From Deltaproteobacteria bacterium (GTDB lineage: Bacteria > Myxococcota_A > Polyangia > Polyangiales > Houyiibacteriaceae), in contig JAPUKT010000381.1 in the NCBI GenBank assembly GCA_027295555.1, forward strand, positions 1-12,648: DNA of 12,648 nucleotides, read 5' to 3'. Positions 5,798 through 12,648 of the stretch are shown here, piece by piece; positions within the stretch are counted from its first letter, which is position 1; the number at the start of each line of letters is the position of its first letter. The notes beneath the pieces were generated by a model. The model did not search any database and was not told the DNA's origin. It saw only the letters and a list, made by a program, of their open reading frames with translations. The position numbers and the translations under genes are program-made.

Positions 5798-6874
5798 ATG
5801 ACGGAACTCGACAAAGCATATGCGGTGATCATAGCCGGAGGATCAGGGACAAGGTTTTGGCCGCTGTCCCGAAGCTCCCGCCCGAAACAGTTTCTCTCCC
5901 TCGGGCCCGACGACCGGTCCTTGCTTCGCGCCACTGCAGAACGGGTGTGGGAGGTCCTACCTCCGAGCCGCACATTGGTCGTGACCGGCGAAAGCCAGCG
6001 AGAGCAGGTCGAAACGGAGCTGCCGGAGCTCCAAGGCGAACAAATCCTCGCGGAGCCGGTCGGGCGCAACACCGCGCCGTGCATCGGTTGGGCCGCAAGC
6101 CACATTCGAAGGCAGGACGAAAACGGGATCATGGCGGTGCTGCCCGCCGACCACCACATCAGCGAGACCGAAGGATACATCGACGCCCTGCGCCGTGGGC
6201 TCGAAGCAGCAACCCATGGCGACTACGTCACCATCGGGATCCGCCCCACCCGCGCGGAGACGGGGTACGGATACATCGAAGTCGGCGGCGAGCTCGACCC
6301 CGGCGTGTTTCGTGCCCGTCGCTTCGTCGAGAAGCCCAATCGCCAGAGGGCGGAGCAGTTCGTGGCTTCGGACAGGTTTCTCTGGAACAGCGGGATGTTT
6401 TTCTTTCTCGCGTCGCGGATCCTCGAGGCCATCGACCAACACCTTCCGGGCCTCGGCAAGGAGCTCAAGCGCTACGACGAAGCTGCGCGCGCCGGCAACG
6501 AAGCAGATGCCGTACAGGCGACATACGCCGACCTCCCATCAATCAGCATCGATCATGGGATCATGGAAAAGGTCGACGCCGTCAGCGTGGTTCCGGGTTC
6601 GTTCCCGTGGTCCGATCTTGGAAGCTGGACTTCGGCTTGGGAGCTCGCCCCGCAAGACGAGCATGCGAATGTGCTTCCGGAGGACGGCATCTGCGTCAAA
6701 GCGCATCGCAACTACGTGCATGCCCCATCGGGCAAGCTGATCGCGCTCGTGGGGGTCGACGACTTGGTGGTCGTCGATTCCGGCGACGCGCTTCTGATCG
6801 TGCCGCGGGATCGCGCCCAAGACGTCCGCGAGGTGGTCGCCAAGCTTCGTGAGCGAGACGACCCCCGAAGGTGA
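5798..6874 (+). CDS. manC: Mannose-1-phosphate guanylyltransferase (GDP-mannose pyrophosphorylase)
   Basis: Makes GDP-mannose from mannose-1-phosphate and GTP. At 358 residues it is the short form, with only the nucleotidyltransferase part and no C-terminal cupin-type phosphomannose isomerase domain as in AlgA/WbpW. The nucleotide-binding signature GGSGTRFWPLSR...PKQFL is at 14-33, EPVGRNTAP at 86-94, PADH at 116-119, the sugar-binding FVEKP at 176-180, WNSGMF at 196-201, and the W-S-D-L-G-S-W segment with the metal-ligand Asp at about 271-277. It lies between uppP and the phosphomannomutase gene that supplies its substrate, separated by 16 and 4 bp, so a single operon is very likely. A separate phosphomannose isomerase must be encoded elsewhere if mannose-6-P comes from fructose-6-P. 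Confidence 0.95.
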   Translation: MTELDKAYAVIIAGGSGTRFWPLSRSSRPKQFLSLGPDDRSLLRATAERVWEVLPPSRTLVVTGESQREQVETELPELQGEQILAEPVGRNTAPCIGWAASHIRRQDENGIMAVLPADHHISETEGYIDALRRGLEAATHGDYVTIGIRPTRAETGYGYIEVGGELDPGVFRARRFVEKPNRQRAEQFVASDRFLWNSGMFFFLASRILEAIDQHLPGLGKELKRYDEAARAGNEADAVQATYADLPSISIDHGIMEKVDAVSVVPGSFPWSDLGSWTSAWELAPQDEHANVLPEDGICVKAHRNYVHAPSGKLIALVGVDDLVVVDSGDALLIVPRDRAQDVREVVAKLRERDDPRR

Positions 6875-6878
6875 GCCC

Positions 6879-8237
6879 GTGAATCCACACGTCTTTCGCC
6901 GGTACGACATTCGTGGGCACGCGGAGCGAGATTTCGATGATGAGTTCGTTCGCGAGCTCGGTTTGAGCCTCGGCACGTTTTTCTCGAAGCGCGGGTTGCA
7001 AAAAATTGCAGTTGGGCGCGATTGCCGCTTGAGCTCCCCCAGACTTCACGAAGCCTTGTGCGGCGGCCTCCTCGAAACGGGGCTGCAACTGACGGACATC
7101 GGCGTTGGGCCGACGCCACTCCTTTACTTCGCGGTGCACAGTCGAGACCTCGACGGAGGTATCCAGACTACGGGGAGCCACAACCCGCCCGATGAAAACG
7201 GGTTCAAGATGATGGTGGGTAAGGCGTCGCTCTATGGCACCGACATCGAAGAGCTGCGCCGGGTAATGGAGGCCAAAGAGTTCCATCGTGCACCCGGAGG
7301 CGCACGCAAGACCTTCGATCCGACACCAGCCTATGTGAAGACCGCAAGGGAGGGCATCCACCTCGGCCGCCGAGACATCCGGTTCGCCCTCGACGCGGGC
7401 AATGGAGCCGGCGGCCCATTGGCGGTCGAGACGATGACCGCCCTGGGCCTCGAGCCGATCGCGATGTTATGCGAGATGGACGGGACGTTTCCGGTGCATC
7501 ACGCAGATCCCACCGAGCCTGAAACCCTCGAGATGCTCCGAGAACGCGTACTCTCGGACGAGCTCGAGCTCGGATTCGCCTTCGACGGCGATGCCGACCG
7601 CCTCGGGGTGATCGATGCGCGTGGAAACATCATCTGGGGCGACCGCTTGATGATCATCCTCTCGCGGGCACTGCTCGCCGAGCACCCGGGCGCGACGATC
7701 ATCGGCGAAGTCAAATGTTCGCAGACGATGTACGACGACATCGAAGCTCACGGTGGCCGCGGGTTGCTCTGGAAGACCGGGCACTCTCTGATCAAGACGA
7801 AGATGAAGGAGGAGCGCGCGTTGCTCGCGGGCGAGATGAGCGGGCACCTCTTCTTCGCAGACCGATACTACGGCTTCGACGACGCCATCTATGCGGCTCT
7901 CCGAATTCTCGAGATCATTTCGCATAGCGACATGCCCCTCCACGAGATGCTCAGCGATGTACCCGAGACCTTTGCGACGCCGGAAATCCGGGTCCAGTGC
8001 GACGACGCGCTCAAGTTCGAGGTCGTTCGAGGTGTCGTCGAGCACTACCGGCCGACCCACGAGCTCGTCGATATCGACGGCGCTCGAATCCAATTCCAGG
8101 GAGGCTGGGGGCTCGTCCGAGCCTCGAACACTCAGCCGGTCTTGGTTCTCCGGTTCGAAGCCGATTCGCAGGCCCGGCTCGAAGCGATTCGCAGCGAGGT
8201 CGAGTCAGTTCTCGGACGTATCCAGGACGCTTGCTGA
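6879..8237 (+). CDS. manB: Phosphomannomutase / phosphoglucomutase (AlgC/ManB family)
   Basis: Interconverts mannose-6-P and mannose-1-P; many members also act on glucose phosphates. The four alpha-D-phosphohexomutase loops are present in 452 residues: the phosphoserine loop TTGSHNPP (S100), the Mg loop DGDADRLG (D236, D238, D240), the sugar loop GEMSGH (318-323) and the phosphate loop RASNTQP (414-420). The FRRYDIRG opening is typical of the AlgC/ManB branch. GTG at 6879 is preferred over the GTG at 6849: GAAGGTGAG lies just upstream with about 7-base spacing and spans the manC stop, while the longer form would overlap manC by 26 bp. It supplies mannose-1-P to ManC. The 3' end overlaps the convergent gene at 8205-10010 by 33 bp, and no terminator is visible. 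Confidence 0.95.
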   Translation: MNPHVFRRYDIRGHAERDFDDEFVRELGLSLGTFFSKRGLQKIAVGRDCRLSSPRLHEALCGGLLETGLQLTDIGVGPTPLLYFAVHSRDLDGGIQTTGSHNPPDENGFKMMVGKASLYGTDIEELRRVMEAKEFHRAPGGARKTFDPTPAYVKTAREGIHLGRRDIRFALDAGNGAGGPLAVETMTALGLEPIAMLCEMDGTFPVHHADPTEPETLEMLRERVLSDELELGFAFDGDADRLGVIDARGNIIWGDRLMIILSRALLAEHPGATIIGEVKCSQTMYDDIEAHGGRGLLWKTGHSLIKTKMKEERALLAGEMSGHLFFADRYYGFDDAIYAALRILEIISHSDMPLHEMLSDVPETFATPEIRVQCDDALKFEVVRGVVEHYRPTHELVDIDGARIQFQGGWGLVRASNTQPVLVLRFEADSQARLEAIRSEVESVLGRIQDAC

Positions 8238-10010
8238 TGGGAGCGGGGGCAGCGCCACATCGAGGCTGGCCGTGTAGTCGGTCTGGCCATTCTGCCGTGG
8301 CGTGACACGCCAGTCGCTAGGGCCGATGACCGCGCGGCGCGCCGATCGCTCCGGGTGGTAGACCAACACTTCCTGCCCCTCGTGGATCGAATCTGCTGGG
8401 ATTTCCGCCTTGGGCCCCATTCCGACGAAGCGATAGACCTTGGCGCCAGGTGGATTGGTGATCACTCGAACGGTGCCACTTTGTTCGCCCGACGATGCAG
8501 GCTCGGTCAGCGGAGCGCCGAGGTCAAGTGGCTCGCTCGGGCCGTCCGACGGGCGTGCCTGAACGGCCAGCTCGTAAAGCGCACCGTTGTCCGTCGCGGC
8601 CCAGGTCGCGTCTTTCGGCACTACCGCTCTCGACGGCTCGAGGCCGCGATCGAATACCACGAACTCGTGCGGTCCTGCGAGCGACATCCCTTCGGCAATG
8701 ACGGGGCCTCGCCCCACGAAGAGGAAAATCTGAGAGTCCGCAGGGGCAACGGTCACCTCGATCGTGCCGGACTGCCTAGGGGCCTCAGCGGCCCCAGGTG
8801 GCGCCGACTGAGCAAAGCGTTCGAGGACTCCCGTCGTCACGAGCGCGTACACACCGATGCCGGCCCCCAACACGAGCAACCAGGGCGCCCAGGGAGTCAA
8901 AAAAGGTCGACGCTTGGGGGGCTGCGGCACGGAAGGCCGTACCGCCTCTGGAGCAACGGCGGACTCCCGTCCCGCCACCGACTCTCGCTGATCTTCGGGC
9001 GGCGGAGCGGCTGTCCACTGGCGCGTCGTCGCCGTCGCCGACTCGATCACCGCACCCGAAGCCGGACCCGACACTGGGCGTGCGCCGGAATCCGCATCGA
9101 CCTCGACCCCCGCCGTCGTTCCGGATAACGTGTCCACTTCACCAATAGGCACGTCGGCCGTCTGGGGCTCCCGCTCAGGAAACCGAACTCGGATCGTGGC
9201 GGTCACCGCCTCTTCTTGGGCTTCCGGAGTGGTCACCGGCGCGGCCGGAGCGGCAGCAACAGCCGCCATCGGCGAAGGCGGCGGAGCGGAATCCACCCTC
9301 ACCTCCTCCGAAACCACGAAAGCCCCACTCTCATCCCCAGCCCCAGTCACCGATGCTGGCGGTGACGCGGACGCTGGCGCTGGCGCTGCCACCGAATGCG
9401 CTTCCGCCACAGCCTTCGGCACCGTGATCCTCGCCGTCACTGGCTCCTCATCATCCAGCTCCTCGATCAGAGGCGCGCTCCCAGGCTCCGGTTCGAGCGA
9501 ACGCAACATTGGGTCTCGCAACAGCTCGTCGAGCTCGGCGTCGAGCTCGCCCGGATCGATCGTGTCCTCTTGGGGGGCGGAAGGCCTATCGCTTTCGCGC
9601 ACCAGCCGCGCAAGCACGCGACGCGACGCGCCACGGTTGAGCGGGATCAACGACGCCTCGATCGCGTCATACAAGTGGCGCAGGTCTCGCTGCGTTTCGC
9701 CGGTGGCACTCTCGCGAACCAGTTGCAGCAAGTGCGGCGGCACCCCAGGGCCCGCAGCCACGAGAAGCCGGGAAAGCACGGATACCAGGGACCGCGCCGC
9801 TTCGGCGGGCTCCGCGCGCTGGGCGGACGGCGCGACGACCACCGAGCCCTCCAACGTCACTCGAACGTCATCCGCCTCGAGCTTGACCGCCTCCTGAAGC
9901 AAGCCCTCACACGCCTCGAGGGCCACGAACGCGCCGATCTCGAAGGGAAGACGGTCGCCGCGTTGCTCCAGCTCCTCAACCAGTTGCCCCACCCCGACGT
10001 CTGTGCTCAT
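8205..10010 (-). CDS. Membrane protein with kinase-like N-terminal remnant and two PEGA-like repeats
   Basis: 601 residues. Residues 20-110 look like a decayed Ser/Thr kinase C-lobe: LPFEIGAFVALEACEGLL, then DDVRVTLEGSVVVAP where kinases have the catalytic and DFG loops, then AARSLVSVLSRLL and VPPHLLQLVRESA. HRD, DFG and APE motifs are absent, so it cannot be active. About 145-368 is a low-complexity Ala/Pro/Glu linker. Residues 372-396 form one membrane helix after PPKRRP, placing the N-terminus in the cytoplasm. Two repeats follow (414-486 and 511-588), each starting SGT-I/V and sharing FVGxGP, an EFVVF/EVLVY strand and RAV near the end; they resemble PEGA surface domains. The start has a strong AGGGGAAG, 9 bp after hisF, so it is probably co-transcribed with the his genes. 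The kinase origin is inference; membrane topology and repeats are well supported. Confidence 0.8.
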   Translation of the reverse strand: MSTDVGVGQLVEELEQRGDRLPFEIGAFVALEACEGLLQEAVKLEADDVRVTLEGSVVVAPSAQRAEPAEAARSLVSVLSRLLVAAGPGVPPHLLQLVRESATGETQRDLRHLYDAIEASLIPLNRGASRRVLARLVRESDRPSAPQEDTIDPGELDAELDELLRDPMLRSLEPEPGSAPLIEELDDEEPVTARITVPKAVAEAHSVAAPAPASASPPASVTGAGDESGAFVVSEEVRVDSAPPPSPMAAVAAAPAAPVTTPEAQEEAVTATIRVRFPEREPQTADVPIGEVDTLSGTTAGVEVDADSGARPVSGPASGAVIESATATTRQWTAAPPPEDQRESVAGRESAVAPEAVRPSVPQPPKRRPFLTPWAPWLLVLGAGIGVYALVTTGVLERFAQSAPPGAAEAPRQSGTIEVTVAPADSQIFLFVGRGPVIAEGMSLAGPHEFVVFDRGLEPSRAVVPKDATWAATDNGALYELAVQARPSDGPSEPLDLGAPLTEPASSGEQSGTVRVITNPPGAKVYRFVGMGPKAEIPADSIHEGQEVLVYHPERSARRAVIGPSDWRVTPRQNGQTDYTASLDVALPPLPSASVLDTSEN

Positions 10011-10019
10011 CGCTTCCCC

Positions 10020-10796
10020 TCAATCCCCCTCTGGCGGGCGGACACATACCCCATGGTCGAGCAGGTATCGCTTGACCTCGGCCACAGTGTAGTGACCATC
10101 GTGAAAGATAGAAGCCGCAAGGGCCGCATCCGCCCCTCCGGAGGCCAAACCCTGGTGGACGTGGTCGAGGGTGCCGACACCCCCGGAGGCGACCACCGGA
10201 ATGGACACGGCATCCACAACTGCCCGAGTTAACACTAGATCGTAGCCATCTTGGGTCCCGTCGCGGTCCATGCTGGTCAGGAGAATCTCACCCGCGCCGA
10301 GATCGGCCATCTTTTGGGCCCAGGCGATCGCTTCGAGCCCCGTATCATGCCTGCCGCCGTGGGTGTATACGGTCCACTTGCGGTCTTCGCCGGGGGCTCG
10401 CTTGGCGTCGATCGCCACCACGATGGCTTGAGAGCCATAAGCCTCCGCCATCTCGCCGATGAAAGCCGGATTGGCCACCGCCGCGGTGTTGATCGACACC
10501 TTGTCGGCACCTGCGTGGAGCAGCTCGCTCACATCGCGGCGCTCCCTGACCCCACCGCCGACGGTCAGTGGGACTGCGATGGTCGAAGCCGTCCGCTCGA
10601 CGAGATCGAACAACGTTCGCCGCTCCTCGTGAGAGGCGGTGATATCGAGAAACGTGATCTCGTCGGCACCGCCGTCGCTGTAGCGTTGCGCGGACTCCAC
10701 CGGATCGCCTGCATCCCGCAGGCCGACGAAGTTGACGCCTTTGACGACGCGTCCGCCTTTGACGTCCAGACAGGGGATGATGCGCTTCGCGAGCAT
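10020..10796 (-). CDS. hisF: Imidazole glycerol phosphate synthase, cyclase subunit HisF
   Basis: Cyclase half of IGP synthase; uses ammonia from HisH to convert PRFAR to IGP and AICAR. 258 residues, a (beta/alpha)8 barrel. MLAKRIIPCLDVKGG places catalytic D11 in the canonical spot, and VVAIDAKR gives D130. The phosphate-binding VGGGVR (79-84) and ASGGVG (203-208) loops are present, with TSMDRDGTQDGYD at 174-186. The ATG at 10796 is chosen over a TTG one codon earlier, as it matches family starts; the A of this ATG is the last base of the hisA TGA (TGATG), so translation is coupled. The Shine-Dalgarno of the next gene begins at the hisF stop. Confidence 0.97.
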   Translation of the reverse strand: MLAKRIIPCLDVKGGRVVKGVNFVGLRDAGDPVESAQRYSDGGADEITFLDITASHEERRTLFDLVERTASTIAVPLTVGGGVRERRDVSELLHAGADKVSINTAAVANPAFIGEMAEAYGSQAIVVAIDAKRAPGEDRKWTVYTHGGRHDTGLEAIAWAQKMADLGAGEILLTSMDRDGTQDGYDLVLTRAVVDAVSIPVVASGGVGTLDHVHQGLASGGADAALAASIFHDGHYTVAEVKRYLLDHGVCVRPPEGD

Positions 10797-11515
10797 CAAG
10801 TCCTCCCAAGTGCCGCAAACGCTTCAGACAATGTGAACGTGCCCGAATAGAGCGCCCGACCACAAACCGCCGCACGGACCCCGACCGTGGACAGGGCGCG
10901 AAGATCGTCGAGGGCCCCGATCCCGCCCGAAGCGATCACGGTTGCGTCGACGTGCCCTTGCAGCCCCGCCGTCCCTTCGACGTCCGGGCCCTCGCGCGTG
11001 CCATCCTTTTCAATGTTCGTGTAGAGGATACCGGCGATATTCCATCGATCGACTTCGGTGGCGAGCTCGACAACCCCTTGGGCGCTCTGCTCCTGCCACC
11101 CTTCGACCGCAACCTTGCCGTCGCGCGCATCGAGCGCGACGATGACGGCATTGGGATATCGGGCGCAGATCGCCCGCGCTTCATCGGGTGCCTTGACCAC
11201 GACGGTGCCCAAGACGACCCGCGCCGCCCCTGCTTCGATCCACTGGGTAGCGACGTCCTCGTTCCGGACGCCGCCACCGATTTGGACCTGGAGACTCGTC
11301 TCGCGAAGGATGCCCTGAATGAAGGGGACGTGTGCGGGTTTCCCGCTTCTCGCGCCCTCGAGGTCGACGACGTGAAGCCGCTTGGCCCCTTGCTGCTCGA
11401 ACTTCTTCGCAGCAGCCACGGGATCGTCATCGTACACCGTGACTTCGTCGTATCGCCCTTGGTGCAGCCGAACGACTTTGCTGTCGAGTAGATCGATAGC
11501 GGGGATCAATTCCAC
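10796..11515 (-). CDS. hisA: ProFAR isomerase HisA
   Basis: Isomerises ProFAR to PRFAR by an Amadori rearrangement, supplying HisF. 239 residues (E. coli HisA: 245), a (beta/alpha)8 barrel related to HisF. MELIPAIDLLDSKVVRLHQG gives catalytic D8, and VIVALDARDGKVAVEGW gives D129. Phosphate-binding IGGGVR (79-84) and ASGGIG (195-200) loops match. The start is GTG at 11515, with AGGAGA about 7 bases upstream; the open frame further upstream to 11620 is out-of-frame read-through of hisH. It overlaps the hisH end by 10 bases. Confidence 0.96.
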   Translation of the reverse strand: MELIPAIDLLDSKVVRLHQGRYDEVTVYDDDPVAAAKKFEQQGAKRLHVVDLEGARSGKPAHVPFIQGILRETSLQVQIGGGVRNEDVATQWIEAGAARVVLGTVVVKAPDEARAICARYPNAVIVALDARDGKVAVEGWQEQSAQGVVELATEVDRWNIAGILYTNIEKDGTREGPDVEGTAGLQGHVDATVIASGGIGALDDLRALSTVGVRAAVCGRALYSGTFTLSEAFAALGRT

Positions 11516-12135
11516 GAACCATCTCCTAGGAAATGCCCGATCAAGCGTGCTCCGGCATGTTGGCTCTTCTCGGGGTGGAACTGGCAAGCGAGAACGTTGT
11601 CGCGCGCGATCGCCGAGCAAAACCGCCCGCCGTAGTTGGTCGTCGCCGCAATGAGACGCTCATCGTCGGGGACGCAGTAGTAGCTGTTCACGAAGTAGTA
11701 CCACGCCGCATTTTCGAACACGGGATGGGTGCTTGTGATTTGATTCCAGCCTATGTGAGGCACCTTCAATCGGACGCCATCCTCATCGCGGAGGTCGGTC
11801 GAAAATCGTTTGACGGTCCCCCGAAAGATGCCGAGCCCCGACTCTCCGGGCGCCTCTTCGCTCGACTCGAACAGCGCCTGCATCCCGAGGCAGATGCCGA
11901 GATACGGACGGCCGCTGCCGATCCAAGTGCGTACCGCCTCGCCAACCTCTCCGGCCAGCGCGTGTGAGCACTCTTTGAACGCGCCCTGCCCAGGCATCAC
12001 GAGACGGTCAGCGCGCAACAACACATCTGGGTCCGCGCTCAGCTCGGGCTTGGCACCTGCGCGCTCGAACGCCTTGGCCACGCTGTGCAGGTTCCCGAGG
12101 CCTAAGTCGACGATGGCGACGCGACCTGTAGTCAT
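11506..12135 (-). CDS. hisH: Imidazole glycerol phosphate synthase, glutaminase subunit HisH
   Basis: Class I glutamine amidotransferase that feeds ammonia to HisF. 209 residues. The nucleophile is C82 in YLGICLGMQALFE; the catalytic dyad is H187 and E189 in CQFHPEKSQHAG. The oxyanion-side PGQGAF (48-53) and VPHIGWNQ (125-132) segments are typical. The ATG at 12135 overlaps the hisB stop as ATGA. No clear Shine-Dalgarno precedes it, so expression probably relies on coupling to hisB. The open frame upstream (to 12411) is a shadow of hisB. Confidence 0.96.
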   Translation of the reverse strand: MTTGRVAIVDLGLGNLHSVAKAFERAGAKPELSADPDVLLRADRLVMPGQGAFKECSHALAGEVGEAVRTWIGSGRPYLGICLGMQALFESSEEAPGESGLGIFRGTVKRFSTDLRDEDGVRLKVPHIGWNQITSTHPVFENAAWYYFVNSYYCVPDDERLIAATTNYGGRFCSAIARDNVLACQFHPEKSQHAGARLIGHFLGDGSWN

Positions 12136-12648
12136 TCGGTCAACGTGCCCTTGGTCGACGGCACACCGCGCACCCGCGGGTCGACCTCGGTCGCTTGTCG
12201 AAGCGCACGCGCGAATGCCTTGAAGCTGATCTCGACCACGTGGTGGAGAATGTCCCCTGCATGCTGACGCATGTGCAGATTGCACTGGCTTCCGCGCGCA
12301 AAACCCTCGAAGAACACCTCGGCTAGCTCCGAATCGAAATCGCCTATCTTGGCCTTTGGCAGGGAGACGGCCCACACGAAGAAAGGGCGACCCGACAGGT
12401 CGATCGCGCATGTCACACAGGCCTCGTCCATCGGGAGCGTGGCCGAGCCGTAGCGGCGGATCCCCGCCCTGTCGCCGAGCGCTTCGGCAACCGCCTGACC
12501 GAGGGAAATCGCGAGGTCTTCCGTGGTGTGGTGCCCATCGATGTGGGTGTCGCCGACCGCACGCACCTTGAGGTCGAACAGCCCGTGCTTGGCGAGCTGC
12601 TCCACCATGTGGGTCAGAAATCCGATCGGGGTCTCCACTTGGTATTGG
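12132..12648 (-). CDS. hisB: Imidazoleglycerol-phosphate dehydratase HisB, 5' end outside the window
   Basis: Dehydrates IGP to imidazole-acetol phosphate, using a di-manganese centre. 171 residues are visible. The frame is open to the window edge (QYQVETPIGFLTHM), and the GTG at 12638 lies within the conserved TGIGFLDHM region, so the true start is outside. Metal-binding motifs HIDGHHTTED and the late HH-x2-E (ILHHVVE) are present, with PMDEA, DLSGRPFF, FKAFARALR and GVPSTKG. Two conserved spots differ: THM where DHM is usual, and GDILHH where GxNxHH is usual. About 25-30 residues are missing, giving a single-function enzyme of about 200; an extra N-terminal phosphatase domain as in E. coli cannot be excluded. 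Confidence 0.93.
   Translation of the reverse strand, partial: QYQVETPIGFLTHMVEQLAKHGLFDLKVRAVGDTHIDGHHTTEDLAISLGQAVAEALGDRAGIRRYGSATLPMDEACVTCAIDLSGRPFFVWAVSLPKAKIGDFDSELAEVFFEGFARGSQCNLHMRQHAGDILHHVVEISFKAFARALRQATEVDPRVRGVPSTKGTLTE

Noticed and set aside
5857..6852. 331-codon plus-strand frame inside manC
   Set aside because: Its Arg/Gly/Pro-rich product is typical of the wrong frame in GC-rich DNA, and manC is unambiguous in the overlapping frame.
8154..8194. Imperfect direct repeat TCGAAGC/GATTCGCAG near the end of manB
   Set aside because: It is explained by the similar codons for FEADSQ and LEAIRS in a conserved C-terminal helix.
9396..10232. 278-codon plus-strand frame opposite the PEGA-like gene and hisF
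   Set aside because: It is antisense to two supported genes, with Arg/His-rich content and no recognisable domain.

Overview
The window is one piece of a GC-rich bacterial chromosome. The gene content points to a deltaproteobacterial or Myxococcota-type Gram-negative: FHA domains, a long Ala/Pro-rich protein with a kinase-like N-terminus and a PEGA-like C-terminus, an MCE (MlaD) lipid-transport protein, and frequent GTG and TTG starts. That placement is inference from gene style only. No phylogenetic marker (rRNA, tRNA) is present, and there is no prophage, IS transposase or CRISPR array.

Layout. (1) 1-1612: two related FHA + zinc-ribbon + helical proteins face each other. The left one is cut by the window edge. 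(2) 1692-4871, leftward: an MCE/MlaD-family protein with a long coiled coil and a beta-rich C-terminus, then an EI24/CysZ-like membrane protein coupled to it by an ATGA overlap, then a small secreted protein of unknown function. The gap between the last two holds a nested inverted repeat, a strong symmetric terminator-like hairpin and a second U-tract hairpin that covers the Shine-Dalgarno of the secreted-protein gene. (3) 4984-8237, rightward: uppP, manC and manB, tightly spaced. Together they recycle the undecaprenyl-phosphate carrier and make GDP-mannose, as needed for a mannose-containing surface polysaccharide or glycan. (4) 8205-12648, leftward: hisB (cut by the right edge), hisH, hisA and hisF, overlapping one another. 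Nine bases after hisF comes a large membrane protein with a kinase-like N-terminal remnant and two PEGA-like repeats. Its 3' end overlaps manB tail to tail by 33 bp.

The his genes carry the middle of histidine biosynthesis: HisA isomerises ProFAR, HisH and HisF form the glutamine-dependent IGP synthase, and HisB dehydrates IGP. The envelope genes (MCE, EI24, secreted protein, UppP, mannose activation) lie side by side on divergent transcripts. The least explained items are the MCE protein with its beta-rich tail, the paralogous FHA-zinc-ribbon pair, the kinase-like/PEGA protein at the end of the his operon, and the repeat at 2586-2638.
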